Shown here: in pieces, positions 33,501-44,956 of the stretch
Position numbering within the stretch: position 1 is the stretch's first letter
Layout of the letters: every line of letters begins with the position of its first letter
Assembly (NCBI RefSeq): GCF_964275005.1
Contig: NC_092688.1
Location: 19,872,403 to 19,936,402, forward strand
DNA: 64,000 bases
Source: Diadema setosum
Taxonomy: Eukaryota; Echinodermata; Echinoidea; Diadematoida; Diadematidae
Reading direction: 5' to 3'
Translations under genes and position numbers: made by a program
Notes under the pieces: model-generated
Database searches by the model: none
Seen by the model: the letters and a program-made list of their open reading frames with translations, nothing else
What the model was told of the DNA's origin: nothing

Positions 33501-36062
33501 AAAAGAATGTAGAAGCTGAGCAGAGAAATTGAACTCTTTACCTGGGCAGTCAATGATGATGTAATCACCATCAACTTCTCCAAGTTGTTCTTGCAGCCAG
33601 TCAAAGTTTTGGGCAAAGTATCTGCAACAGATTAAAATGAGTACCGTGTCAAAATACACACAGCAAACCTGTGTGATTGATTTTTCATTGACAAATCATC
33701 ATGTCTAGCAGAATTACACAATACATATTTATGCCATCTCACTCATTAAGACAGGACATTTTTCATGCCATTATGATAGACATACAGGTAATTGTTTCTA
33801 ACACTACTTCACCACCTCTTCCAAACATTTTGCAATTCCATTTCCTGTAAGACAATGTTCAATTAAACTCCTTCTGTCCTATACTCATGAAATCAAGTTG
33901 AATATATATATTGGCCTCTGCAATGCAAGCAACAATGGTGAGACTTTTTGACACTTACTCCATGCAGAATATGAGTCCCCCATTGGGTCCCAGCCTCAGA
34001 CTCTCATCCTCCATGACATCACCAACTTCAATCAATTCACGGATATCTGAAAATAAAACAAAACCTGCTTCAGGGATTGCAGTATGGACACTAATAATAC
34101 CTCACACTTCACACCGTGTACTTTGCATCCATTACTAAGTGTGTGTGTGCATAAGTCAATTCTATTTGATCTTTTATCTAGAGACCTACGAGAGTAATGA
34201 ACTTTCTTTCCCATCAAAACATACATTTTTAAATCTACAATTTTAAAAATGCATTCTTTAAACAGTGTAAGGTCTGAAATTGCAAAGATTTACATAGCAA
34301 ATAAAACATACTCATTTGGCTTGTTGGTTTCTAATGATTGATCAGCAATAGCCATATACATAACCAGTGATGATTGTGAATTTCATTATGAGAAAGCAAT
34401 GTCATTTGAATTGAAATGTGATTTTTACACCTAATGGCAGGAATCAGAGCACTTATGCATTACTTACTCCATTAGAACAGGAACAAAAATTGCTCACAAA
34501 AAAGTGAAGCTGCTTACTCTGCACGCACATCACAACAGTGTTAAGGAGAGGTAAGCAAGTTACATAAAATGATCTTGTGTCCTGATTGATATATAAAATG
34601 GAATTACCAGCAACTGGCTGATAGTCGAAGAACTCTGCTGCCGGATCCAAGTTCACAACATGGGCCTGTCTCCCGATGGTCTCACAGTGTTTCTGGACAT
34701 TGCTGCAGTAAGTAGACTAAATGGAAACAAAAAAACGCAAGAAAACATACGATTAAGGTCTCTTTTTCATTACCGGTGGCAATCCGAGTCCCATTTCATA
34801 AAATGTGTTATAACAGCATCTCTTGCTAGAATAGCAAATTCTTGTAGCAACAGCAAAACAGGAACCAGGATTCATGCAATTACCACGGTACTTGCCACTG
34901 CAGAAAGAGATGCTATCATAGCAACCAATGCTATTGCAGTTTCCTGTATGGAATTTTGTGGGATCTGCCACACAAAAAACAGTTTTATAAGTAAAATGTC
35001 CTCATGGAAGTCAACCAAGGTGGAAAGGGATTGACATCACATTTTAGGTACTTGATTTTACAAAGTTCCCAATTAATTCAACTTCTCATGTCAGGGCTGC
35101 AAATACAAAAACCATATTTCAACCCTTCACAACATACACCACCAAAAGGCCCTACTTATATAATTATACAGCATCATAATAAAAACATCCAGAACCAATT
35201 GGAGGGGGGGGGGAATTATTTGATACTCATTATGCTGTAATTTCAAGTGAGATAGGGTACCACTGGTAAATAAGAGCTGCAATACTCTGACACATTGAAG
35301 CTAACCCACCACTCCCTAGTACTTGGAATTTAGCTCATTACCTCCGCCAAGGGAGGATATTATGTTTTCACTGCCATTTGTTTGTTTGTTTGTTTGTCTG
35401 TGTGCAAAATAAGTAAAAAAGTTGTGAACGGATTTGGATGAAACTTACATGAAAGGCTGAGAATGACACAAGGAACAGATGATTAAATTTTGGAAGTGAT
35501 TTGGGAATTTTGATGGATTTTATGAAGGATTTTCCATATTTTGGCAGGTAGGGTCAATGAACTTGTAAGATAAAGCCGCATATTTTTTAAGTTTTCATAC
35601 GCACACTAGAGTGCATGCTCTAGTTTCTACTGGTCCAGGGCGAGGCGCGCCGCGCAGCTGGTATTGATGACGTAACAAAAGGCTTCTAATGTGTTCTATA
35701 TTGGGCAATTTTTCAGCATACATACGTATGGGTAAAAAGCACTGCTCTCTACAGAAGAAGATCAGTGGTGGAAATGAGCTACCGTACCTGGCGGAGGTCT
35801 GCACTCTCAGAAGGCTTCTCTAGTTTATGAAGATTTCATGCATCATTAATCAGTCAAATAAGGTCACCGAATTGACACTGTTCTGTGATGGCACTTCTTT
35901 CCAAACTGACCACTGATTTTACATCAAACTAAAAGATTTTTACTATTATTGTTTGCCAACTTTTTATATTAAGTGTTTAAAGCGGCATGGATGTATGCAC
36001 TGCAGATAACTCACCTTGCCACTCCCTGCAGGTCCCATGACTATCTGAGCATACCGAGGCAT
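27411..36062 (-). CDS. GPN3: GPN-loop GTPase 3 (eight coding exons, complete)
   Basis: GPN GTPases act in the cytoplasm in assembly and nuclear import of RNA polymerase II; GPN3 pairs with GPN1. Exons (high to low): 36062-36015, 34716-34608, 34046-33959, 33621-33542, 32987-32853, 29458-29353, 28589-28499, 27584-27411. All introns are GT-AG and all phases match, giving 276 residues against 284 in human. Motifs: P-loop GPAGSGKST at 10-18, NLDPA in switch I, the diagnostic Gly-Pro-Asn loop GPNGG at 72-76, DCPG near 106-109, and SKMD near 174-177 (human TKMD). [16 protein letters not shown] and YFAQNFDWL are near-identical to vertebrate GPN3, which separates it from GPN1 and GPN2. The C-terminus is acidic, ending in GGDW. 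The gene converges on eIF4H. The 5' UTR and promoter are not identified. Confidence 0.97.
28499..28589 (-). CDS. GPN3: GPN3 coding exon 7
   Basis: 91 bp, after TTACATAG and before GTATGT. It encodes [20 protein letters not shown] and [10 protein letters not shown], the linker helix region before the last strand. FLDPD is conserved with human GPN3. Confidence 0.95.
29353..29458 (-). CDS. GPN3: GPN3 coding exon 6 (G4 motif)
   Basis: 106 bp, after TGTGTGTAG and before GTATTT. It encodes [20 protein letters not shown], then [14 protein letters not shown]. The SKMD guanine-specificity motif is here. The minisatellite intron lies just upstream in the transcript. Confidence 0.95.
29808..32450. mobile_element. 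Repeat element with GTCCCCGCCG ends containing the minisatellite
   Basis: The left edge ATATGTCCCCGCCGG and the right edge TTCGGCGGGGACAATA are inverted repeats. Near the right end is a (GGAC)n microsatellite (32342-32380), then CCCGTTTCATAGTCCCCTGC. This points to a non-autonomous element whose middle was expanded into an array. It occupies the GPN3 intron between exons 5 and 6. The target duplication is not resolved. Confidence 0.6.
29820..32325. repeat. 158-bp minisatellite, 16 units, in a GPN3 intron
   Basis: The landmark GTAGCATTTTGTAGC recurs at 29825, 29983, 30130, 30290, 30447, 30605, 30763, 30920, 31068, 31228, 31385, 31532, 31692, 31851, 32010 and (degenerate) 32168. Spacing is 157-160 bp with three or four shorter units of 147-148 bp. 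Units share TTCTGTGTAGAAGTTTTGAA, CCTCACCTAGTGCCATCACA and AGGTCA-rich blocks. Several multi-unit segments look copied as blocks, indicating amplification by unequal exchange. There is no open frame. The array is the interior of the element at 29808-32450. Confidence 0.95.
32853..32987 (-). CDS. GPN3: GPN3 coding exon 5
   Basis: 135 bp, after ATTCAG and before GTCAGT. It encodes [20 protein letters not shown], then [20 protein letters not shown] and KFFS. It completes the DCPGQ G3 motif begun in exon 4. Confidence 0.97.
33542..33621 (-). CDS. GPN3: GPN3 coding exon 4 (G3 motif)
   Basis: 80 bp, after TTGCAG and before GTAAAG. It encodes [20 protein letters not shown] and IIIDCP, finishing the Glu codon of ME. 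DCPG binds the gamma-phosphate and magnesium side of the nucleotide in GPN GTPases. Confidence 0.97.
33959..34046 (-). CDS. GPN3: GPN3 coding exon 3 (GPN loop)
   Basis: 88 bp, after TTTTCAG and before GTAAGT. It encodes [20 protein letters not shown], then NGGLIFCM. It carries the Gly-Pro-Asn loop that reaches into the partner's active site in GPN dimers. Confidence 0.97.
34608..34716 (-). CDS. GPN3: GPN3 coding exon 2
   Basis: 109 bp, after TTTAG and before GTAATT. It encodes [20 protein letters not shown], then [16 protein letters not shown]. It completes GKST of the P-loop and holds NLDPAAE. Confidence 0.97.
34766..34980. mobile_element. Possible small MITE in GPN3 intron 1
   Basis: The outer segments GGTGGCAATCCGAGTCCCAT and GTGGGATCTGCCACAC are weakly inverted repeats around a core with repeated GCTATT/AATAGC motifs. 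Boundaries are uncertain. Confidence 0.35.
35340..35825. mobile_element. ATTACCTCCGCCAAGG-type repeat element, copy 1
   Basis: It begins ATTACCTCCGCCAAGGGAGG, has a (TTTG)n tract and TGTGCAAAATAA, and ends GGCGGAGGTCTGCACTCTC followed by CTTCTCTAGTTT. A diverged copy with the same order of blocks lies at 59889-60272. There is no protein. It lies in GPN3 intron 1. Confidence 0.75.
36015..36062 (-). CDS. GPN3: GPN3 coding exon 1 (start and P-loop)
   Basis: 48 bp from ATG (36062-36060) to a GTGAGT donor. It encodes [16 protein letters not shown], one residue different from human [16 protein letters not shown]. The same start in human and the absence of any upstream similarity fix the start. Confidence 0.97.
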
Positions 36063-36723
36063 CCTGATTCCACACTCTTGATCAAGCTTGTCTCTGTATT
36101 CAGGCGGGAATGGTTATTCTGGTCTGAGATGTGTGAAATGATGTTTGAAAAGCATTTAGATGTGAGCCACATAAAAACAGATGTATGATATAGCCACCAT
36201 TTTGCTTACAATTTGGTGACAAAAAAAAAAAAAAAAAAAAAAAAAACTTTCTACAATGAGAATACAGTGGAAGCACTACTTTCATTGTCTTCCATTGCTT
36301 GTATTCTCTACAATGTAAATACAGCTACTGGTAGTTTACTGCCAATTGCAAGTAAGACGTTCCACTGGTACTCTATTTTCCCTCAATTGACATTGATTCA
36401 GTTGTCACTTTCTTCACCTGTTTTCAATAAAATTTACCTGTAAACACGTCTCATCATCAAAATGTAAATTTATCATTTAAACTCAATGCTATAAACAAAA
36501 ACAGGTAAACAGTCTTTGTGAGTCTAAATGATCAAGTTCCATTCAAAGTTTTGGAACTAAAATAGTTGACCTAGTACTCCCAATTGCAAGTCATGAAGGA
36601 TCAATAATTGCAGCATGCAGTCTCATACACATGCTTACAGCCATGACTCATAGACGTAGGCTCAGATCACAGTCATGACGTCCTACAGAGACACAAATGT
36701 CAGAATAGACACACTATAGCTAG
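36063..36723. other. GPN3 5' flank, no further exon recognised
   Basis: This should hold the GPN3 5' UTR and perhaps the promoter. No TATA box or initiator can be assigned with confidence. A 26-base A tract lies near 36221-36246. Confidence 0.4.
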
Positions 36724-36727
36724 TTAA

Positions 36728-37351
36728 AGGAAACCAAAACCCAAAGAGCAATGTGGAATGAGTGAAAGCAGCAACAGTAGGCCTACATTAATAGCAGAAC
36801 ACATCGGTAAAAGTTTGAGGAAAATCAGACAATCGATGCAAAAGTTATTAATTTTTACAATTTTGGTGTTGTAATGACTGGATAAGGAGACCACTAGACT
36901 TCATGATGTCATATGTGTGGACAACAATATACAGAAAATATAAAGAGAATTCCATAAATATTCATTTTTCATGAAAATTACACATTCCATTAACTTCATA
37001 CTGACATATATTAAGGGGAGTAATTATTCCCCCTGCTTTCTAAAAGCGATTAGTGAAGTGCTTTTTCTTTACACTAGTAGAAAAGTGAAAGCACATTGAA
37101 TTTTCTTTACATTTTCTTTATACTGCTGTCCACACATGATGAGTTTATGATGTCATAAACTCAACAAGTAGGGATTCTAGTCTCCTTATCCAGAGGTTCC
37201 AACAACAAAACTTTTAAAATTCCTAACTTTTGCATTGCCATTGATTGTCTGATTTTCCTCAAACTTTCACTGATGTGCTCTTATGATGTTGCTGCTTTCA
37301 CTCAATCCACATTTCTCATTGAGACTTTAGGTTTTGGTTTCCTTTCGGGCT
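36728..37351. mobile_element. TTAA-family MITE with long inverted arms, copy 2
   Basis: TTAA at 36724-36727 and 37352-37355 bounds it. The arms share GAGCAATGTGGAATGAGTG and CACTCAATCCACATTTCTC, as in the element at 7415. The left tip is about 8 bp shorter than the right (CCTTTCGGGCT). Confidence 0.85.
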
Positions 37352-37355
37352 TTAA

Positions 37356-38706
37356 TTGAGTGTGAGTAGATCTAACGTTACATCTGTACATAACATATTG
37401 AGGAGTGCAGAGCCAGCTGAAGTGTGTAAAACTTTAAGGGCATACTCATGAGATAGGCCCCACCACTGCGTGTCCGTACTGATATTTATTACTACGGCGG
37501 CTCGCCCGTTTATACTCGTGAATTCAGCCCCACCGTGTGGCGTTCATCGGTAGATAAGCACGGCAGTGGGACTTTCTTCCACAGTATAATACTCGTGAAT
37601 GCGACCCCACCAAACGGTGTTTACGCGAGATTGATACAGCGGTGGGGCCGATTTCCACACCATAGCATCTTTCATCCTCCCTTTCTCTCATTTTTTTTTT
37701 TCTTTGGTCTTCAACTTTTTATTCTCGGAAGGACTCCCTGGCCTAATGACAGGGACTATTACTAATGTCCCTCAACTAATCTAACGGCCGATTTAACCAT
37801 AAATACAACCCTACCTAACCATACTAACCCTAACCCTAACCTAACCTTGCTTGCTAACACACGGGTGCACGCGCAATGCGGAGCCAGGGCTAAGGCAGGG
37901 GCTGATTTCACGATTTTGCCACAACGGCACAACTTGCCACACACAAGTTCTAGTTCTAAACACTTGCTACAATGACCACGGACACGGTGATGACCAGTGT
38001 AAAGTGACGTGTCAGGCAGTGATGATTGTAGCTTCATAGGTATCATGGTTAAAATTTACTATCATCAAAGAAGGTCTAAGATTAAGAATGAGATGGTAGA
38101 CCATTGCACTGGCACTAAGGAGTGTGTAGTGCAGTGCCCGTGCCTAGTGCCGTGGTGGTAGTATTAGTGTGTTGAATTGACATGCCACATGGCCCGCGGC
38201 CGTGGCCATGGATGGATGGGAACTCATAAAATTACCCACGTCAGATTACATATATGGGACTACTCGACACACATTGCCCCGAATTGTGACTCACAGCAGA
38301 CACTACGCTTAGGAACTAAGTGGACATGGATAATTTCAGTTGTTTTAATAGATAGTTTCAAATACTTGGGTTTACCTTATCAAAAGAATAATCTTGATAC
38401 AACCTCTGTAGATTCCCTTTTCTTGAAGTTTGGCGACGGTAACCTTCCACATTGTCGTCACAGTACGGAGAAGTAGCGTATGAGGGCGCTATTTGTATTT
38501 TTGTATTTTATTTTATTTATTTTATTTACTTTCTTATTTATTTTTTTTTTTTACAGCGCCGTGTTACTAGTATTATGAATTTACTGATGATATTGGATTA
38601 TAAAGATTTTTGTCACTGCATGTACTCATGACAAGCTCTCTGAGTGCAATTCATAGATATTTGCATTAACAACAACAAAAAAAAAGAAAAGAAAAAGATA
38701 CCCCCT
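37356..38706. other. Intergenic sequence with telomere-like repeats
   Basis: No coding exon is recognised. At about 37806-37852 there are degenerate CCCTAA/CCTAACC repeats resembling interstitial TTAGGG telomeric DNA. At 37480-37660 a CCCCACC-containing segment recurs in diverged form. A T-rich tract lies at 38500-38552. Confidence 0.4.
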
Positions 38707-38710
38707 TTAA

Positions 38711-39478
38711 CCCTAAAAGGGCCGGGGGGGGGGCGGAATCCGCCCCCCCCCCCCCCCCCCGACGTTTCGCGCTATAATTCTGTAACGCGAGAAGGCCTCA
38801 TCGCGAGGCTTCTTGACTTTCTTCGTTCAAGTCTCGCGCAACTTTTGAGACCAAATTTGCAACGTCCGCGCATACTTTTGCGAAGCCACGCCCATTTTTG
38901 TAACGGAATGTCGCTCCAAAACGGGCACGATTTTGTGATTTTGTGTACATTTCCTATGGAAAACAATGCTCTGTCATGAAAGGCATAAAAACCTGATTAT
39001 TTTTACAATTAATCACTTTCATTGATTAATTTTGTGCTAATTATGGTAGAAAAGTGGTCAGTGATAATTTCCAATGAAAAAACAAAGAAAAAACAAAAGT
39101 TGAAAAACAAAGAAATACATAAGAAATTTTGAAAACAATAAAATACATAAGAATTGAAATGAGTTTTGGAAGTTTTTGTGATGTACAATTGTTGAATATG
39201 CTAAAACAGATTTACAGATCAAAAATTAGACTCACAATGCTTTTTATTAAGCTAAAATATCACCTTGAGCTTAATTTGCATAATTAATTAATTAAAATTA
39301 GAAATTGATTGTTTCAAAAAATCTTATAACACAATCTTGTAGATTATGACGCGGGTCTCACGCATGCAAAATTTCATCGCGATCGCACCACCGATGGCCG
39401 AGATCTCGGGGGGGGGGGGGGAATCCGCCCCCCCCCCCCCGGTCTGAGCATAGCCAAAAAAGCCCGGCCCCTTTAGGG
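38711..39478. mobile_element. 768-bp TTAA-flanked element with poly-C/G ends, copy A (complete)
   Basis: TTAA (38707-38710 and 39479-39482) flanks inverted ends CCCTAAAAGGGCCGGGG and CCCGGCCCCTTTAGGG. Each end runs into poly-G or poly-C around GGAATCCGCC. The interior has GACGTTTCGCGC and an AT-rich half. Copies are at 22583 and 52387. It is probably Kolobok- or piggyBac-driven. Confidence 0.85.
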
Positions 39479-39481
39479 TTA

Positions 39482-39643
39482 ATGATGGAAATGGGATACG
39501 ATTTTGACCCCCTGTCACAGGCTATTCAGAGGGGAGCAATCAAAATTAATATACCAGAGAAGGTGTACTTCCCTACGAAAAGAAGGCCAGCTCGGTATGC
39601 TTTGCAGCCAAACAAGCACTTTAAAGCACATTCGGGAAAATAG
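39482..39643 (+). CDS. Small 53-residue open frame, unrecognised
   Basis: An ATG-started frame that begins in the right TTAA of the preceding element (TTAATGATGG) and ends in TAG. Composition looks protein-like: DFDPLSQAIQRGAIKINIPE, then FPTKRRPARYALQPNKH. The frame also continues across the empty insertion site into a Lys-rich stretch at about 38665-38706. I do not recognise the family. It may be a fragment of a host or mobile-element gene interrupted by the insertion, or chance. Confidence 0.25.
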   Translation: MMEMGYDFDPLSQAIQRGAIKINIPEKVYFPTKRRPARYALQPNKHFKAHSGK

Positions 39644-40333
39644 GGGAAAGTCCGTCAAGAAGTCGCGATACACCTAATTCTGATTTTTGTTTTCGGGGGT
39701 TTGAAACTAACCTCATTCGGGACCCTACTTCAGGATTGTTGGGGATACGATTTGAAAACTATATACCCCAGAAAAATAAATTGAAAAAGAACCCACTTTT
39801 CTCCCGAATTGAGCCCCTGAAACATGCTCTTTTCCCGAAAAACCGGTAACGCGTATGCAGTACAAAATAATTATCACCTGAGTGGGGGAGGGGTAAGATG
39901 TGTTTGTAGTGTCTTTCCCTCGAATTACAGAGATGGATGATGCGACCATTAGATTTTATGTCTACTACTATGAATGGTGTTTTTATGTTTTTACTTGGTT
40001 TCTTTTGTTTGAGACTACAGAAATAAAAATATGGTCTCCCATTTAGTTGCAAATGTTTCTAGGCATACAACATAATCATTAGCATCAATGAAGCATTAGG
40101 CCTAGTATGAATTACTAGGCCTATTTTTTTTTTCTTAAAAAGGGGGCAGGGGGCACTCCGTGGGGTTCATTTTGATGAAACCTATAGGCTTATTGAACAC
40201 TGTCAAGCTGCACAATATTGTTTAGCTATAAGAAGTTAATGCTTCATTTCCAGTATCTTGTATTGAATATTAGGCCTACACATGATTTCTGGTTTTTTTT
40301 TTAATGTAATATGACTTTCTTGACGTCATTACA
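39644..40333. other. Intergenic sequence, no gene recognised
   Basis: AT-rich with a C/G-poor core. No exon, element end or conserved segment was found. Confidence 0.4.
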
Positions 40334-40341
40334 TTCACTTA

Positions 40342-43300
40342 CACTGGCGTAGCCAGGGGGGGGGGGCGATGGGGGCGGTCGCCCCCCCTAAGATTTGGAC
40401 CGAGGATTTGGGAGGCGGAAAAAAAAATGCGTGTATACTGTATGCATGCACATGAAACGGGTCTCCTTTGCAACCTTTCATCAAATAAGATATTTTTTTT
40501 GAATATTTCACTCAAAGTGTGCACCAGATCGTTGAATTTCAATTCAAAATATGCAAAATCTCTCGTGCTTGGGAGGGGGTATCCCCCTCCCAAACCCTCC
40601 CCCTCTATGCCTCTTTCCCTAGCTAAGTACACTTTTTAGATTTACAAAAAATTCCGAATAATTCTGAGTGCACAAGACTTTTCACTAATATTCCGAAAAC
40701 TGAAGGTTCCCTCATGTATAAGGGGAATTTCCCCTTTTAATCGACCCTTTCCTCCCTCAGCCCCCCCCCCCCCCCCTCCATCAGTTTTTTTTTTTTTTTT
40801 GATTACCCAAATGTTGATTCCATCAAATATGCGTATTATGCGTATACGAGATATCTCAATTTCAACCTTAAAAAGATAAAAGCTCCATCGGAAGGGAAGA
40901 GTGGAGATAACACTCGCCAACGCCTTCTCCCTGCTCGCCCCCCCCCCCCCCCCCCGCCATGCAAAGAAGTAGACTGTGGCTATACCAAGATCGCTTTATT
41001 TCAATTCTAAAAACGCAAAAGCTCCGCGAGCGGGAGGGGGAATCCCCCTTCCCCTAAGTTCTATCTCACTAGACTTTATACATACGCACAGATGGTGCAC
41101 ATTCGGAATAAGAGCTAAATTCCGTGATTTTAACACTTCGATGAAAAAGTGTTGCACCAAAAATTTGCACCAGATCGCTGAATTTCAGGTCTGAAAACGC
41201 AAAATCACCTTCGTGTGGGAGGGGATATGCCCCTATCTACACCCTCGTGTGCATGCTTTTTCTGTTTGATTGCTGAACAGACAGTGTTCATGATATTCAG
41301 TGTAAGAATTAATACAAGAAGACTAGTGTGTTTGAATGATACTGTTTTATAGGCAAATTGTTCAATAATAATCTACACTAAAATATACTGCAACCTTAAA
41401 CAAGTGGGACTGTTTCAACTCGTTAAAACACGCAAAAACATGCATCAAATTGCACCATTTGCAACATCAAAATGCAAAAAGTTCTCACCGTAGGAGGGGG
41501 GACACCCCCCTCCCACACCCTCCCCTACCCCCTCGCTCGCTCCGCTCGCTCGGGTTCAGTCGAGTTCGTGATATACAGTGAAAAGAATTAATACAAGAAG
41601 TGTATCTAAATTATATCATTTTATAGGCAAATTGTTCAATAATAATCTACACTAAAATATACTACTACCTTTAACAAGTGGGACTGTTTCACGTCGATAA
41701 AACGAGCAAAAACATGCATCAAATTGCACTATTTGCAAAATCAAAATGCAAAAAGTTCTTACCGTGGGGGGGGGGGGGGGGACACCCCACTCCCACACCC
41801 TCCCCTCCCCCCTCGTTCGCTCCGCTCGCTCGGGTTCAGTCGCGTTCATGATATTCAGTGAAAAGAATTGATACAAGAAGTGTATTGGAATTATACCATT
41901 TTATAGGCGAATTGTTCAATAATAATCTACACTAAAATATACTGCTACCTTAAACAAGTGGGACTGTTTCACGTCGATAAAACGCGCAAAAACATGCATC
42001 AAATTGCACCATTTGCAACATCAAAATGCAAAAACTTCTTATCGTGGGAGGGGGGACACCCCCCTCCCACACCCTCCCCTCCCCCCTCGCTCGCTCCGCT
42101 CGCTCGGGTTTAGTCGCGTTCATGATATTCAGTGAAAAGAATTAATACAAGAAGTGTATTGGAATTATACCATTTTATAGACGAATTGTTCAATAATAAT
42201 CTAAACTAAAATATACTGCAATCTTAAACAAGTGGGACTGTTTCACGTCGTTAAAACACGCAAAAACATGCATCAAATTGCACCATTTGCAAAATCAAAA
42301 TGTAAAACGTTCTCACCGTGGGAGGGGGGAAACTCCCCTCCCACACCCTCCCCTGCCCCCTCGCTCGCTCCGCTCGCTCGGGTTCAGTCGCGTTCATGAT
42401 ATTCAGTGAAAAGAATTAATACAAGAAGACAAATTATACCATTATATAGGCAAATTGTTCAACAATAATCTACACTATTTTTTTATACTGCAATCTTAAA
42501 CAAGTGGGACTGTTTCACGTCGTTAAAACACGCAAATACATGCATCAAATTGCACCATAATCAAAATGTAAAAAGTTCTCACCGTGGGAGGGGGGAAACC
42601 CCCCTCCCACACCCTCCCCTACCCCCTCGCTCCCTCCGCTCGCTCCGCTCGCTCGGGTTCAGTCGCGTTCATGATATTCAGTGAAAAGAATTAATACAAG
42701 AAGTGTATTTGAATTATACCATTTTATAGGCAAATCGTTCAATAATAATCTACACTAAAATATACTGCAATCTTAAACAAGTGGGACTGTTTCACGTCGT
42801 TAAAACACGCAAATACATGCATCAAATTGTACCATTTGCAAAATCAAAATGTAAAAAGTTCTCACCGTGGGAGGGGGGAAACCCCCCTCCCACACCCTCC
42901 CCTACCCCCTCGCTCGCTCCGCTCGCTCCGCTCGCTCGGGTTCAGTCGCGTTCATGATATTCAGTGAAAAGAATTAATACAAGAAGTGTATTTGAATTAT
43001 ACCATTTTATAGGCAAATTGTTCAATAATAATCTACACTAAAATATACTGCTACCTTAAACAAGTGGGACTGTTTCACGTCGATAAAACGCGCAAAAACA
43101 TGCATCAAATTGCACCATTTGCAAAATCAAAATGCAAAAAGTTCTTATCGTGGGAGGGGGACACCCCCCTCCCACACCCTCCCCTCCCCCCTCGCTCGCT
43201 CCGCTCGCTCGGGTCCAGTCGCGTTCATGATATTCAGTGAAAAGAATTAATACAAGAAGTGTATCTAAATTATACCATTTTATAGGCAAATTGTTCAACA

Positions 43301-44100
43301 ATAATCTACACTAAAATATACTGCTACCATAAACAAGTGGGAATGTTTCACGTCGATAAAACGCGCAAAAACATGCATCAAATTGCACCATTTGCAACAT
43401 CAAAATGCAAAAAGTTCTTAACGTGGGAGGGGGGACACCCCCTCCCACACAGTCCCCTCCCCCCTCGCTCGCTCCGCTCGCTCGGGTTCAGTCGCGTTCA
43501 TGATATTCAGTGAACAGAATTAATACAAGAAGTGTATTTAAATTATACCATATTATAGGCAAATTGTTCAATAATAATCTACACTAAAATATACTGCTAC
43601 CATAAACAAGTGGGAAATGTTTCACGTCGATAAAACGCGCAAAAACATGCATCAAATTGCACCATTTGCAACATCAAAATGCAAAAAGTTCTTACTGTGG
43701 GAGGGGGACACCCCCTCCCACACCCTCCCCTATCAGCTCCGCTCGATCGCCCGGGTCCAGTCGGGTTCGTGATATTCAGTGAAAAGAACTAATACAAGAA
43801 GTGTATCTAAATTATACCCTTTTAGATAGGCAAATTATTCAATAATAATCTACATCAAAATAAACTGCTACCATAAACAAGTGGGACTGTTTCACGTCGA
43901 TAAAACGCGCAAAAACATGCATCAAATTGCACCATTTACAACATCCAAATGCAAAAAAGTTCTTACCGTGGGAGGGGGGAAACCCCCCTCCCACACCCTC
44001 CCCCCCCCCCCCTCGCTCGCTCCGCTCGCTCGGGCTCGGTCGCTTCGCTCCCTCGCAGACTAACCGCCCCCCCTAAGATGAAATCCTGGCTACGCCGGTG
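40342..44100. mobile_element. hAT-like DNA element, 3.76 kb, filled by a tandem array
   Basis: The ends CACTGGCGTAGCCAGG and CCTGGCTACGCCGGTG are inverted repeats (15 of 16 match). They are flanked by a perfect 8-bp target duplication TTCACTTA at 40334-40341 and 44101-44108, the hallmark of hAT transposition. There is no transposase. The interior consists of poly-G/C tracts, diverged units at the left and a homogeneous array at the right. Confidence 0.9.
41270..44060. repeat. About 280-bp tandem repeat, roughly ten units, inside the hAT-like element
   Basis: The block TCGCTCCGCTCGCTCGG recurs near 41535, 41817, 42090, 42367, 42640, 42920, 43198, 43470, 43740 (diverged) and 44015, spacing 270-285 bp. 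Each unit has ATACAAGAAGTGTAT, ACAAGTGGGACTGTTTCACG, AACATGCATCAAATTGCACC and a GGGAGGGGGGACACCCCCC-like palindrome. The open frames across it are not protein-like. Confidence 0.9.
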
Positions 44101-44108
44101 TTCACTTA

Positions 44109-44956
44109 TCCCTATAATTATACATGACGACTTTCGTCATAGAAAATGGTGAATCGACTATCTTCATTATTTACATTGATGATGCAGCGAGAGTAATTTA
44201 TGCAGGCGGTCTCTACACGTGGAAAGCTTTCGGGTTTTGTCTTCGAGGAACGGGCAGATCCTTCAGTGGGAAGAGATGAACACCGGGTCAAATCCTCTGA
44301 CAATAGGCGAAATTCCGCACGATAATAACACAATAACTGGTGCCAAATCCATCATCGAAGACCGCGTGGCGGCTCATACACTCTGGCTAAATTCTTGTAA
44401 CAAACACGTCCACTTGACAATTTCACTAATCTCCGGGAATGAATGAGGGATTAATTTTAGAAGCAGACAAAAAAAAAAAAAAAAAAAAAAAAGGTGAGAG
44501 AACTTAATCCAATGAGATGGATACTATTGTCCAGAGTCCATGCACGTTACAGAATCAACCAGCATAACACTATAGATGGACAATATAGGCTTTCTGTCAC
44601 CACTTTATCAGATTCGTTATTCACTTGTTATTGTTGAAGGTGACGATGATGCTTAAATTGTCGTCTTTTAAAAATAATCATCCTTACATATCATGTATCG
44701 TTTTCGTATTTCGAGTGCATTAATATGCGGGTTGGTTCGGTTGACAACACTCTAATTCCAGTTTTGGTTTACTTGTTGATCGAGTGACAATGTATGGAAG
44801 TGCAAAAACTTCTTTTTTTTTCCATGGAGCTATCAATGAAGCCAACTCCTTGTGAAACCTCTCGGTCATAACAATTTTGGACTACTCTGCACGAAAGAGA
44901 CATCCTGAAACTCGTAGAAATAATGCACTTCATAATTATCACAGAGCTCTGCAAGA
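44109..44956. other. Intergenic sequence, no gene recognised
   Basis: Contains an A tract near 44470-44492. Open frames are short and lack similarity I can identify. Confidence 0.4.

Noticed and set aside
38501..38660. tRNA or small RNA gene near the poly-T stretch
   Set aside because: No A-box and B-box pair or cloverleaf could be seen here or elsewhere in the window by eye; a dedicated scan would be needed to exclude one.
41652..44063. Repeated open frames in the 280-bp array
   Set aside because: They repeat with each unit, are full of simple sequence and are not conserved in frame between units.
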